Of a stretch of DNA of 64,000 nucleotides, positions 44,328 through 52,296 are shown piece after piece. Origin of the DNA: Acidobacteria bacterium Mor1 (lineage in GTDB: Bacteria; Acidobacteriota; Polarisedimenticolia; Polarisedimenticolales; Polarisedimenticolaceae). The position numbers and the translations under genes are program-made. The stretch spans positions 1,778,563 through 1,842,562 of the forward strand of contig CP011806.1 of NCBI GenBank assembly GCA_001664505.1. Reading direction: 5' to 3'. Position 1 is the first letter of the stretch. The number at the start of each line of letters is the position of its first letter. A model generated the notes under the pieces. It ran no database searches, had not been told where the DNA came from, and saw only the letters and a list, made by a program, of their open reading frames with translations.

Positions 44328-45049
44328 GGTTCGGACACGACCGGGTCCCCGAGGGAGAGCCCGCCCGGTTCCACGGTCGACCCGTAGACTCCGAGGCACC
44401 CCTCCCGTTCCTGGGCCACCGCCCGCAGCACCGCCGGATTGCGCTCGGAGGTTTCAGGATCGACGGTGATCACCACGCAGCGGCCGTCCCGTTTGTCGAC
44501 CCGCAGGCGCGCGCTTCCGATTCGCAGCGTGCGCCCGACCCAGGCGTCCTCGGGAAACGGCTCGTCGGTTCCGGTGTCCACCAGGATGTTGGGCCGGAAG
44601 CGCGCAACCTCCAGAGGCTCCCCCACCAGCTCCCCCAGTTGCCTGACGGTCTGGACCGTGATCAGGGACAGCGGAAAGGTGTCGAAGGCGCCGCGGTTCT
44701 GCTTGATCGCCGACGCCCCCTTCGGCCACAGTTCAGCGGCCAGCTTCGGCTCGTCGACGCCGAGCCGCACACCGGCGGGGGTTCGCACCTCAACCGCCGA
44801 GCTCTCGGCCGCGGTCTCGTCGACGAACGCCGGGCGGTACTGCTGCATCCCGGGGTTCTGGCGGATCGTCAGCCAGGGGAAGCCGCTTCCCCGCACGTCA
44901 TCGCGGACGAAAGCCCATCGGCGATCGCCATCCAGCCCCTGCCAGCCGACGTCGGCTCGCTTCAGGGCCTCGGCAGCCATGGATTTGACGGGATAGCGCC
45001 AGAGACCGACCACGGTCCCGACGCGTTCGAGCGCGGACACATCAGACAT
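44324..45049 (-). CDS. MOSC domain protein (YcbX-like)
   Basis: 241-aa cytosolic protein with the MOSC N-terminal beta-barrel (GLWRYPVKSMAAEALKRADVGWQGLDGDRRWAFV) and the MOSC core (RFRPNILVDTG..., DGRCVVITVDPET, LGVYGSTVEPGGLSLGD). Cys191 in DGRC is the family's invariant Cys, which binds molybdenum cofactor sulfur in related proteins such as mARC. Probably a Mo-dependent reductase or a sulfur carrier; the electron donor is not encoded nearby. GGGAGG ribosome site. Confidence 0.9.
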   Translation of the reverse strand: MSDVSALERVGTVVGLWRYPVKSMAAEALKRADVGWQGLDGDRRWAFVRDDVRGSGFPWLTIRQNPGMQQYRPAFVDETAAESSAVEVRTPAGVRLGVDEPKLAAELWPKGASAIKQNRGAFDTFPLSLITVQTVRQLGELVGEPLEVARFRPNILVDTGTDEPFPEDAWVGRTLRIGSARLRVDKRDGRCVVITVDPETSERNPAVLRAVAQEREGCLGVYGSTVEPGGLSLGDPVVSEP

Positions 45050-45151
45050 GGTTCACCTCCCGAAGAAGGCGCCCTTATCGACTATGTCGGAGCCCTGGTG
45101 CCGAGCGTGACGGTCTGAGAAACCGCTGCAGCGCCCCTCGGCGGTGGGGCC

Positions 45152-45174
45152 GCTCGCCGGACCGGCCGGCGAGC
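45152..45174 (-). terminator. Hairpin after secreted hypothetical gene
   Basis: GCTCGCCGG and CCGGCGAGC pair perfectly (9 bp) around ACCGG, starting 15 nt past the stop of the minus-strand gene at 45189. No T-run. Confidence 0.5.
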
Positions 45175-45188
45175 CCGCTTGGGATGCG

Positions 45189-45761
45189 CTACGTGCGCAC
45201 TCCGGCGCAGCACTCGATGTAGTCCTCGAGACTGTCGCGCAGGTTCTTGTAGGTTCCCCGCAGGGTACTCAGGGTCTTCTCGGCGTGGAACGAACCGCGG
45301 GCACCGGCGAAGGCCTCGTACGCCCGGTTCATCTCCCGGATCTCCGAGGCCATCTGCCCCAGAATCGCGAGGCTCTGTTCGTCATTGGTCCGCTTCGCCT
45401 CGTCGAACACCACCCGCATGGCCACGACGAACGAGTCCATCCGCTTGCGCATCGCCTGGACGTTGTTGGTGCAGCACTCGAGCACGCTCATCATCTGCTC
45501 GTCGCTGTTGTTCGAGCGCAGCCGGGAATCCCCTTTGCCCTCGGCGGCACCGAGCACGTGCTTCACCTTCATACCGGCGTTCTTGATCTGGCCGGCGAGC
45601 GCCCTGAGGTCGGCCTGCATCTGGCCGGCCGGGCCGGTGATCGCCGGCTCCTCGACCTCGGGCTGGCTGCCCTTGGATTTCTTCTTGGCCACGGCGGGCG
45701 TGCCGGCCAGTCCGGCGATCAACAGCGCCGATACCACGACAATCCAGAATCTCTTCGACAT
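45189..45761 (-). CDS. Secreted helical hypothetical protein with Lys-rich mature N-terminus
   Basis: 190 aa. Signal peptide (FWIVVVSALLIAGLAGTPAVA) followed by KKKSKG, like the KKKKKK after the signal in the protein at 4813. The rest is almost all helical (DLRALAGQIKNAGMKVKHVLG; MSVLECCTNNVQAMRKRMDSFVVAM; LSTLRGTYKNLRDSLEDYIECC) with two Cys-Cys pairs, suggesting a disulfide-linked helical bundle. No family recognised. Start chosen by GGAG upstream of MSKRFW. Confidence 0.65.
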   Translation of the reverse strand: MSKRFWIVVVSALLIAGLAGTPAVAKKKSKGSQPEVEEPAITGPAGQMQADLRALAGQIKNAGMKVKHVLGAAEGKGDSRLRSNNSDEQMMSVLECCTNNVQAMRKRMDSFVVAMRVVFDEAKRTNDEQSLAILGQMASEIREMNRAYEAFAGARGSFHAEKTLSTLRGTYKNLRDSLEDYIECCAGVRT

Positions 45762-45883
45762 CTTGCGTCTCCGCGGATCTGCGAGCGGGGGTAAGCCCCC
45801 GGACAACCCTTCCTTGTTACCGCGCCCCGGCCCGGTGCGCAAGGGCTGCGGGCCGCTTGGCCCGGTCCCGGGATCCGCGGTGC

Positions 45884-45889
45884 TATCAT
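45884..45889 (+). promoter_or_regulatory. Candidate -10 box (TATCAT) for the DUF6178 gene
   Basis: TGCTATCAT lies 23 nt before the DUF6178 ATG, upstream of its GGAGGA ribosome site. It resembles the other GCTA-type -10 boxes of the window. No clear -35. Confidence 0.35.
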
Positions 45890-45912
45890 TCTCGGCCTTC
45901 CCGGAGGATCCC

Positions 45913-47730
45913 ATGAAGAACCCGAGCGGCCCGACCGACCCGGCCGCCGCAGGGCGCGCTGCGGATAGCGCGGGTGCCCGAGACGTCGAGAATCTGGCCC
46001 AGGAATTGACCGATCTGGCCCGAACCGAGCCCGATCAGCTCGGACGCCGCATCGGCGACCTGACCGTGCGCCAACAGGCCGAACTGGCCCTGCGCCTGGG
46101 TCCGGCCGAGCGCCTGGAGCTGCTGCTCCACGCCCCGCGGCCGATGCGCCTGGTCCGCTCCCTGCCCGATTCGGAGCTCTACCTGACCGTGCGCCGGGTC
46201 GGCCCGTCGGATGCCCTGCCGCTACTGGCCCTGACCTCCGCCCGGCAGCTCACCCACCTGATCGATCTGGAGGCCTGGCGGGGCGAACGCTTCGATCCGG
46301 GCCGAGCCGGCGCCTGGGTCGCGGTGTTCCTCGAGAGCGGGGAACCGACCCTCAAACGCTTCCTGCGCAGCGCCGACGACGCGCTGCTGGCGGCCCTGTT
46401 CAAGGGCTGGCTGCACATCGAGCAGGTGGAGATCGAGGACACCCCCGAGGTCAAGGGCCCGGGGTTGAGCGAGTCCGGCGACGAGCGAGGCGGGATCTCC
46501 CCCGACGGCTACCACCGGCTCTCGCCGGAGATCCCGGAACATGCCGCGGCAGCCCGGGCGATGCTGCAGGTCTTTTACTCGGATCAACCCGAACGCTACG
46601 AGCGGGTCCTGACCGGAAGCCTCTGGACCCTCCCCGCCGAACTGGAAGAGGAAGCCCTGCACTGGCGGCGCAGCCGCCTGGAAGAACACGGTTTCGTCCC
46701 CTGGGAGGAGGCCATGTCCGCCTTCGCCGCGCCGAGCGGCGTGCGCGCCCGGGCCAGCGTCCCCGTGGGCGACGACGAGGACGCGGTGCCGGTTCCCCGC
46801 ACCGCGCTGCGGGTGATCGACGGCGATTCGGTTCTGGCGCCCGCCATCGGTCGACTCCCCGGCGGCGAACAGGAACGCTTCCTGTTCGAGCTGGGCTCGG
46901 TGGCCAACCGGGTGCTGGTGGCCAACGCCGCCGACCTGGGCGATCCGGACAATCATGAAGTCGCCCTGCGCAAGTCCCTGGGCTACGTCGGTATCGGCGT
47001 CGAGATGCGTCGCGAACAGGGTGAAGACCCGGGCGCAGTGCTGGCGTCGATTCCAGCCATCGAACTCTTTCGCGAAGGGTACGCACCGGCCGAACGGCTC
47101 CAGGGCCGGGCGCAGGCACTGAGCGAATCCGGCTGGGTGTCGAAGCACGCCCGTGCGCTGGAACTGCTCGACCCGCCGCTGCGCCCCCGCGTCGAGGGCC
47201 TGCTGCACACCCGCCCGGACTATCTGGTAGTGGAGGAGGGGGACGGCGAGAGCTTCTTCCGGGACTTCCAGACCCTGGGAGAACTGGACGAGACCCGGGT
47301 CGCGCTGGAGATGGCGGAGTTCCTGGGACGTCTGTTCCTCGAGCGATTGGATCTCGATGCTGAGCTGCTGCTCGGTGGCGACCCGACCGGGGAACCTCCC
47401 CGTTTCAGCGTGCTGTTCGGGACCATGCTGGCCCAGCACGTCAGCACCGGCCGCCTGACCACCGATCCCCTGCCCGAGGCGCCGTTGCGCGACTTCCTGC
47501 GCGAGCTTCCGGCCTACCGGGATTCAACCGAGAACACCCAGCAGGCGGTGAGTTCTCTGGTCGGCCGGCTCGAGAAGGATGGCCGGCTCGAAGGGTCGGA
47601 GCCGGCCCTCCTGACCCGCTTCGGCCGGGCCTGTCTCGACCAGATCGTCGAGGAGTGCGGACGGCTCGATCCCGCCGGGCCGATCGACCCACGCTTTGTC
47701 TCCAGCCTGATGATCGCCGTCGAATCCTGA
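45913..47730 (+). CDS. DUF6178 family protein
   Basis: 605-aa cytosolic protein that fits DUF6178, a family known mainly from Deltaproteobacteria-type and acidobacterial genomes with no defined function. Features: LGPAERLELLLHAPRPMRLVRSLPDSELYLTVRRVG and ALTSARQLTHLIDLEAWRGERFDPGRAGAW near the N-terminus; all-helical appearance throughout. No catalytic motif. Start has GGAGGA 5 nt upstream. Followed 10 nt later by a small coiled-coil gene, likely in the same transcript. Confidence 0.75.
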   Translation: MKNPSGPTDPAAAGRAADSAGARDVENLAQELTDLARTEPDQLGRRIGDLTVRQQAELALRLGPAERLELLLHAPRPMRLVRSLPDSELYLTVRRVGPSDALPLLALTSARQLTHLIDLEAWRGERFDPGRAGAWVAVFLESGEPTLKRFLRSADDALLAALFKGWLHIEQVEIEDTPEVKGPGLSESGDERGGISPDGYHRLSPEIPEHAAAARAMLQVFYSDQPERYERVLTGSLWTLPAELEEEALHWRRSRLEEHGFVPWEEAMSAFAAPSGVRARASVPVGDDEDAVPVPRTALRVIDGDSVLAPAIGRLPGGEQERFLFELGSVANRVLVANAADLGDPDNHEVALRKSLGYVGIGVEMRREQGEDPGAVLASIPAIELFREGYAPAERLQGRAQALSESGWVSKHARALELLDPPLRPRVEGLLHTRPDYLVVEEGDGESFFRDFQTLGELDETRVALEMAEFLGRLFLERLDLDAELLLGGDPTGEPPRFSVLFGTMLAQHVSTGRLTTDPLPEAPLRDFLRELPAYRDSTENTQQAVSSLVGRLEKDGRLEGSEPALLTRFGRACLDQIVEECGRLDPAGPIDPRFVSSLMIAVES

Positions 47731-47740
47731 GGAGAGTGGC

Positions 47741-48043
47741 ATGTCCGACGAGAAGCTGAAATCCGCCTACGAACTAGCCATGGAACGGCTGGAAAAGAAG
47801 GACCGTGAGGACGGCATCGAGAACCGGCCGTTGACCGACGCCCAGCGGGAGCAGATCGCCGAGCTGCGTCAGGACACTAAAGCGAAGCTGGCCGAGGTCG
47901 AGATCCTTGTCGCCGGAAAGCGGGCCGAGGCCGCGGGGGACCCGGCAAAGCTGGCCGAGGTCGAGGAACACTACCGCATCGATCGGCGCCGACTGGAAGA
48001 CGGACTCGAGACCGCCATCGAACGGATCAAGCGCGGCGAGTAG
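47741..48043 (+). CDS. Small coiled-coil protein
   Basis: 100-aa highly charged, nearly all-helical protein (ELAMERLEKKDRED; REQIAELRQDTKAKLAEVEILVAGKRAEA; RRRLEDGLETAIERIKRGE). A long coiled-coil hairpin is likely. No signal peptide. Start with GAGGAG upstream, 10 nt after the DUF6178 gene, so the two probably form an operon. Function unknown. Confidence 0.65.
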   Translation: MSDEKLKSAYELAMERLEKKDREDGIENRPLTDAQREQIAELRQDTKAKLAEVEILVAGKRAEAAGDPAKLAEVEEHYRIDRRRLEDGLETAIERIKRGE

Positions 48044-48046
48044 AGG

Positions 48047-48553
48047 CTAGGAGGCCGGGCGCCGGGACTGGGCCTTGGTCCAGCGGCGGAAGCTGTCCCG
48101 GGTTCGGACGCGCACCTCACCGTTGAGCCCGTCATGGGCGATCCCGCACATCTGGTCCCCTTCGTAGTGCAAGACCCCCGGCTTGTCCGGGGTGAATCGC
48201 AGGGTGTACCAGCGATCCGGGATCGCGATTTCCTTGGTGTCGTACTCGGGCACCCCGAACATGTAGATGTAGTCGGTACTGGTCAGCCGGAACTCCGCCT
48301 CAGTGTCCACCGGCAGCACCACCTCACCCACGCTGTAGAGATCGTCTCCGTTGCCCAGTTCTCCGTCGGGGCCAGGATAGCGGAAGTGCCAGGAATAGCC
48401 CATGCCGGTGACCTCCACCGGGTAGGGCTCGGGGATCTCCACCTGGGGAACCGGCGCGCACGCCGGGGCACCCAGGGCAGCGCCCAGAATGAGGCACCCG
48501 GCAGCCAGACGGCGCCGCCAGGGAGACATGGCTGGGAAATGACTGGGATACAC
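48047..48553 (-). CDS. Exported COX2-like cupredoxin protein lacking CuA ligands
   Basis: 168-aa exported protein resembling the periplasmic cupredoxin domain of cytochrome oxidase subunit II: YSVGEVVLPVDTEAEFRLTSTDYIYMFGVPEYDTKEIAIPDRW, then LHYEGDQMCGIAHDGLNGEVRV. In a CuA site one expects H...C-x3-C-x3-H-x2-M; here the first His is Tyr97, the first Cys is Gly132 and Met is Leu143, leaving only Cys136 and His140. No membrane helices of a full subunit II. Start read as GTG at 48553 (GCGGAG before it); ATG at 48529 is the alternative. Faces a SCO-domain gene across about 100 nt, so a role near oxidase assembly or copper handling is likely. Confidence 0.7.
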   Translation of the reverse strand: MYPSHFPAMSPWRRRLAAGCLILGAALGAPACAPVPQVEIPEPYPVEVTGMGYSWHFRYPGPDGELGNGDDLYSVGEVVLPVDTEAEFRLTSTDYIYMFGVPEYDTKEIAIPDRWYTLRFTPDKPGVLHYEGDQMCGIAHDGLNGEVRVRTRDSFRRWTKAQSRRPAS

Positions 48554-48659
48554 GGTTTCTCCGCTCTCTTGTAGTATACGGCCGGGTGGGCGATGACACC
48601 CATCGGCGGCATGCTGCCGCGAAAACCCCATCGCACTGCGGAAGATCCGAGGAGGAATC

Positions 48660-51179
48660 ATGCGTCCCGTGCACCACAGCCCCCTACTCCTTCTGATTCT
48701 GGCCCTGGTCGCATTCAGCGGCTGCAGCGGCGACAAGGAGGAGGGGACCGACAAACCTCAGAACGCCAGCAACGATTCGGGCCTCGAGATCCTCGTCGAT
48801 CTCCCCGATTTCTCCCTGACCGACCAGAAGGGCAACAGCTTCGGCAGCGCCGACCTCGAGGGCCGGGTCTGGATCGCCGGGTTCATCTTCACCCGCTGCG
48901 GCTCGGTCTGTCCCCAGCTCACCGGGCGGATGGAGGTGGTCCAGGGTGACCTGATCCACGAGCTCAGCACCTTCGGCACCCACCTGGTCAGCTTCTCGGT
49001 CGATCCGGAATACGACACCCCCGAGGTGCTCTCGGCATACGCCGACAAATACGGGGCGATGGGCGATCACTGGACCTTCCTGACCGGCACCCGGGACGAG
49101 ATCTGGCAGCTCAGCGAGAACGGCTTCAAACTCGGCGTCGGTGAGGCTCCCGACAATGCGGAGATGCCGATCTTCCACTCGGAAAAGTTGGTCCTGGTCG
49201 ACGGCGAAGGCCGGGTCCGCGGCTTCTACGACGGCACCGACCGCGCCTCGGTCGAGACCCTGATCCTCGACGTGCGCAAGCTGCTCCACACCGAAGAACT
49301 TCACCGCCTGCGCCGGGTCGACTACCCGGTCCCCTCGGCGGACGTGGTTCCCGCCGGCTGGATGAAACCGCGGCAGAGCCAGCAGCAGTCCCAGGCCGGA
49401 CAGATCGGCGTGTTCCACGACTTCACGTTTACCGACGCCGTGATGGATAGCGGCATCACCTTCTCCCACGGAGTCGTCGAGGACGCCGGCAAGTTCTACA
49501 AGGCGGTGCACTACGACCACGGCACCGGCCTGGCGGCGGCGGATGTCGACGGTGACGGCCGCACCGACCTTTTCTTCGTCAACCAGCTCGGAGTCAACGA
49601 ACTGTGGCGCAACGCCGGCGGCGGCAAGTTCGAGAAGATGATCGACTCCCCCGACCTGCGTATGCCCTACAAGACCGGCGTCAGCGCCTCGTTTGCCGAT
49701 GTGGATAACGACGGCGATCCGGACCTCTACGTCACCACCGTCAAGCAGGGCAACCAGCTGTTCCTGAACAACGGCAAGGGCCGCTTCAGCGACGCCACCG
49801 ACGGCTCCGGCGTCGACTACGTCGGCCACTCGTCGGGCTCGATGTTCTTCGACTACGACAACGACGGCCTGCTCGATCTGTTCGTAACCAACGTCGGCGA
49901 ATACACCACCGGCGAGATCGGCCCGGGCAACTACTACGTGGGCCACGGCGACGCCTTCGGCGGCCACCTCAAGCCCGAGCGCAACGAATCCAGTCGTTTG
50001 TTCAAGAACCTGGGTGACGGCAAGTTCCGGGACGTGACCGAGGCGATGGGGATCGTCGACGTCAGCTGGAGCGGCGACTGCACCCCGCTGGACGTCAACG
50101 GGGACGGCTGGCAGGACCTGTACCTGCTCAACATGCAGGGCCACGACCAGTACTACGAGAACCAGGGCGGTAAGCGCTTCGCCAAGAAGAGCCGGGACGT
50201 GTTCCCCAAGACCTCCTGGGGCGGCATGAGCGTCAAGTCCTTCGACTTCGACAACGACGGCGACATGGACGTGATGACGACCGACATGCACTCGGACATG
50301 ACCACCCCGGCGACGGTCAAGCTCACCGAAGAGAAACTCAAGCCCGCCGGACCGGACAGCGGCGAGGCCTTCCGCATGCACTGGCCCGAGTCCTTCCTCA
50401 ACAGCAACGGCCAGAGCGTGTTCGGTAACGCCATGCACCGCAACGACGGCAACGGGAACTTCGCCGAGGTTTCCGACGAGATCAACGCCGAGAACTACTG
50501 GCCCTGGGGCTTCAGCGTCGGCGATCTCAATGCCGACGGCTGGCAGGACGCCTTCGTCGCCACCAGCATGAACTACCCCTTCCGCTACCAGGTCAACACC
50601 GTGTTCCTCAACGACGGCGGCCGCTTCGCCGACACCGAGTTCATCCTCGGCGTCGAACCGCGGCGTGACGGCCGGATGGATCGGCCCTGGTACCCGCTGG
50701 CCTGCGCCGGCGCCGACAAGGACCACGATCTGTGCGGGTCGCTGGGGCTGACCGAAGACGTGATGATCTGGGGCACCCTGGGTTCACGCTCCTCGGTGAT
50801 CTTCGACCTGGACGGCGACGGCGACCAGGACGTGGTGACCGCCGAATTCAACGACGGCCCGATGGTGCTGATCTCCGATCTGGCCGCCAAGACCTCGGTC
50901 TCCCACCTTGAGATTGCCCTCGAGGGGAGCCGCTCCAACCGGGCGGGCTTCGGTGCACGGGTCGAGGTCAAGTCCGGGGACACCACCTGGACCAAGGTCC
51001 ATGACGGCAAGTCCGGCTACATGTCCCAGAGTCAGATGCCGCTCTACTTCGGCCTCGGCGATGCCGAGCAGGCCGACGAGATCGTCGTGAGCTGGCCTTC
51101 GGGTCAGAAGGACATCATCTCCGGCCCGGTGGCCGCCGGGCGCCGGATTCGGATCGTCGAAGGCAAGGGCCTGCAGTAG
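48660..51179 (+). CDS. SCO-domain / CRTAC1-like FG-GAP fusion lipoprotein
   Basis: 839-aa lipoprotein (LVAFSGC, lipidated Cys22). Residues about 40-215 form a SCO1/SenC thioredoxin-like domain with copper ligands Cys80 and Cys84 in FTRCGSVCP and His173 in IFHSEK; SCO proteins deliver copper to CuA of oxidases. Residues 250-770 carry repeated calcium-type FG-GAP motifs (DVDGDGRTD, DVDNDGDPD, DYDNDGLLD, DVNGDGWQD, DLDGDGDQD). The end is an ASPIC/UnbV domain (GFGARVEV, LYFGLGDAEQADEIVVSWPSG). Parts are known separately, and CRTAC1-type repeats usually stand alone. Strong GAGGAGG site. Divergent from the COX2-like gene. Ends in a strong terminator. Confidence 0.92.
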   Translation: MRPVHHSPLLLLILALVAFSGCSGDKEEGTDKPQNASNDSGLEILVDLPDFSLTDQKGNSFGSADLEGRVWIAGFIFTRCGSVCPQLTGRMEVVQGDLIHELSTFGTHLVSFSVDPEYDTPEVLSAYADKYGAMGDHWTFLTGTRDEIWQLSENGFKLGVGEAPDNAEMPIFHSEKLVLVDGEGRVRGFYDGTDRASVETLILDVRKLLHTEELHRLRRVDYPVPSADVVPAGWMKPRQSQQQSQAGQIGVFHDFTFTDAVMDSGITFSHGVVEDAGKFYKAVHYDHGTGLAAADVDGDGRTDLFFVNQLGVNELWRNAGGGKFEKMIDSPDLRMPYKTGVSASFADVDNDGDPDLYVTTVKQGNQLFLNNGKGRFSDATDGSGVDYVGHSSGSMFFDYDNDGLLDLFVTNVGEYTTGEIGPGNYYVGHGDAFGGHLKPERNESSRLFKNLGDGKFRDVTEAMGIVDVSWSGDCTPLDVNGDGWQDLYLLNMQGHDQYYENQGGKRFAKKSRDVFPKTSWGGMSVKSFDFDNDGDMDVMTTDMHSDMTTPATVKLTEEKLKPAGPDSGEAFRMHWPESFLNSNGQSVFGNAMHRNDGNGNFAEVSDEINAENYWPWGFSVGDLNADGWQDAFVATSMNYPFRYQVNTVFLNDGGRFADTEFILGVEPRRDGRMDRPWYPLACAGADKDHDLCGSLGLTEDVMIWGTLGSRSSVIFDLDGDGDQDVVTAEFNDGPMVLISDLAAKTSVSHLEIALEGSRSNRAGFGARVEVKSGDTTWTKVHDGKSGYMSQSQMPLYFGLGDAEQADEIVVSWPSGQKDIISGPVAAGRRIRIVEGKGLQ

Positions 51180-51190
51180 ACAAAGAAAAA

Positions 51191-51222
51191 CCCCGGGCGG
51201 GCCTCCAGGGGCCCGCCCGGGG
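51191..51222. terminator. Strong rho-independent terminator
   Basis: A 13-bp perfect GC stem (CCCCGGGCGGGCC / GGCCCGCCCGGGG) with a TCCAGG loop, 12 nt after the SCO-fusion stop. Preceded by AAAGAAAAA and followed by TCGATGTTTTCTT, so it can end transcription from both sides. Confidence 0.85.
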
Positions 51223-51297
51223 TCGATGTTTTCTTCCCACCCTGTCCGAGCCGCCGCCGTGGTGCTCGCTCGAGCTGCTTCCGGGGGTGCCGGAAAC

Positions 51298-51630
51298 CTA
51301 GCGGTGCCCGCGCCCGCCGCCGCCCGGTCCGGGGCGGTTGCCGGAGTTCCCCTGAGGGGTGACCGGCGGGTTGTTGGGATCCCAGTACGGATCGCCGTAG
51401 GGGCGCATGTTGTCGTAGGGGTTGTCGTACATCCCCTTGTTCATCGACCCGTAGCCGGAGTAGTCGCCCAGAGTGCCGCCGCCGGTAGCCGCCTGTAGCG
51501 GGCGGCCTCGCAGGGTAAGCATTACAGGCACGGTCGCCAAACCGGCCTTGATCAGGCTCCTGCGGTCCAGGCGAGGCTTTGCTGTAATCCCATCCTGGGA
51601 TTTCTTGTTGTCTCGTTCGTCCGAAGCCAT
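51298..51630 (-). CDS. Small Tat-exported Gly/Pro/Tyr-rich protein
   Basis: 110-aa protein with a twin-arginine-type signal (DRRSLIKAGLATVPVMLTLRG) followed by a low-complexity tail rich in Gly, Tyr, Asn and Pro (DYSGYGSMNKGMYDNPYDNMRPYGDPYWDPNN, then GGGGRGHR). No domain. Start at 51630 has AGAGGATAG upstream; longer in-frame starts lie in an AT-rich noncoding stretch. Possibly a surface or structural protein; function unknown. Confidence 0.5.
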   Translation of the reverse strand: MASDERDNKKSQDGITAKPRLDRRSLIKAGLATVPVMLTLRGRPLQAATGGGTLGDYSGYGSMNKGMYDNPYDNMRPYGDPYWDPNNPPVTPQGNSGNRPGPGGGGRGHR

Positions 51631-51974
51631 TTCTATCCTCTCCGGGACATTCCTTGTCCCTAAGGGAAAAAATCCACCGTCGGTTCGGAGCTGTGCCTTA
51701 ATTGCCCACCAACGTACACTGCCCTTTTGTTGGCAGCAAGGCATTGGGCGTGAATTTGTTGCACGCCGCACCGCAGCGGCGGGAAATACTTACACACAGC
51801 GTACTTCTGCTGATTGAATTGGCGGAATCGGCGGTGAATACCGGCAAACCGGTCCCACATAAATTGAGACCGCGAAGGCGGCAAATAGTCACAGCAGCCC
51901 CTGCCCCGGGCTCGGGGGGGCTGCTCGGGCCTGTCGGGCGGGTATCTAGTGGCCGGCGGCCAGGAGTCCGGGAT
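51631..51974. other. AT-richer intergenic region, no gene seen
   Basis: About 340 nt before two minus-strand genes. The stretch 51660-51890 is plainly less GC-rich than the surroundings (for example TGAATTTGTTGCACG, AAATTGAGACC). It probably carries the promoter of the small Tat-exported gene. I cannot support an RNA gene, but its composition stands out. Confidence 0.45.
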
Positions 51975-52265
51975 CTAGGAGTCCTGGATCAGGGCCTGGG
52001 CGTCCGCCCACTCGAAGGCGCGCAGGGTCGTGGTTCGCACGTTCCCGGAGGCGCCCAGGGCCAACAGCACCGAGGCCGCGATCTCGTCGGTGGGCGCCTC
52101 GAGCACCAGGACGCCGTCATGGCTCCCGATGGTCCAGTACTGGGCGACCACCCGGGCGCCGGCCTGCTCGGCCAGCTGGTTGAAGCGATCGGCCCGCTGG
52201 GGGGAGTCGCGAATCTCCCGGATCCCCTGATCGGTGTAGTCGAGCAAGGCAATGAACGTGGTCAT
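51975..52265 (-). CDS. GYD domain protein
   Basis: 96-aa cytosolic protein of the GYD family, a dimeric ferredoxin-like alpha/beta-barrel fold of unknown function. It opens TTFIALLDYTDQGIREIRDSPQRADRF and continues GARVVAQYWTIGSHDGVLVLEAPTDEIAASVLLAL. Complete length for the family. GGAGG ribosome site. Lies 31 nt downstream of PepT on the same strand and is probably cotranscribed. Confidence 0.9.
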   Translation of the reverse strand: MTTFIALLDYTDQGIREIRDSPQRADRFNQLAEQAGARVVAQYWTIGSHDGVLVLEAPTDEIAASVLLALGASGNVRTTTLRAFEWADAQALIQDS

Positions 52266-52296
52266 CGGGTCATCCTCCGTGGACGGGCAGGCGCGG

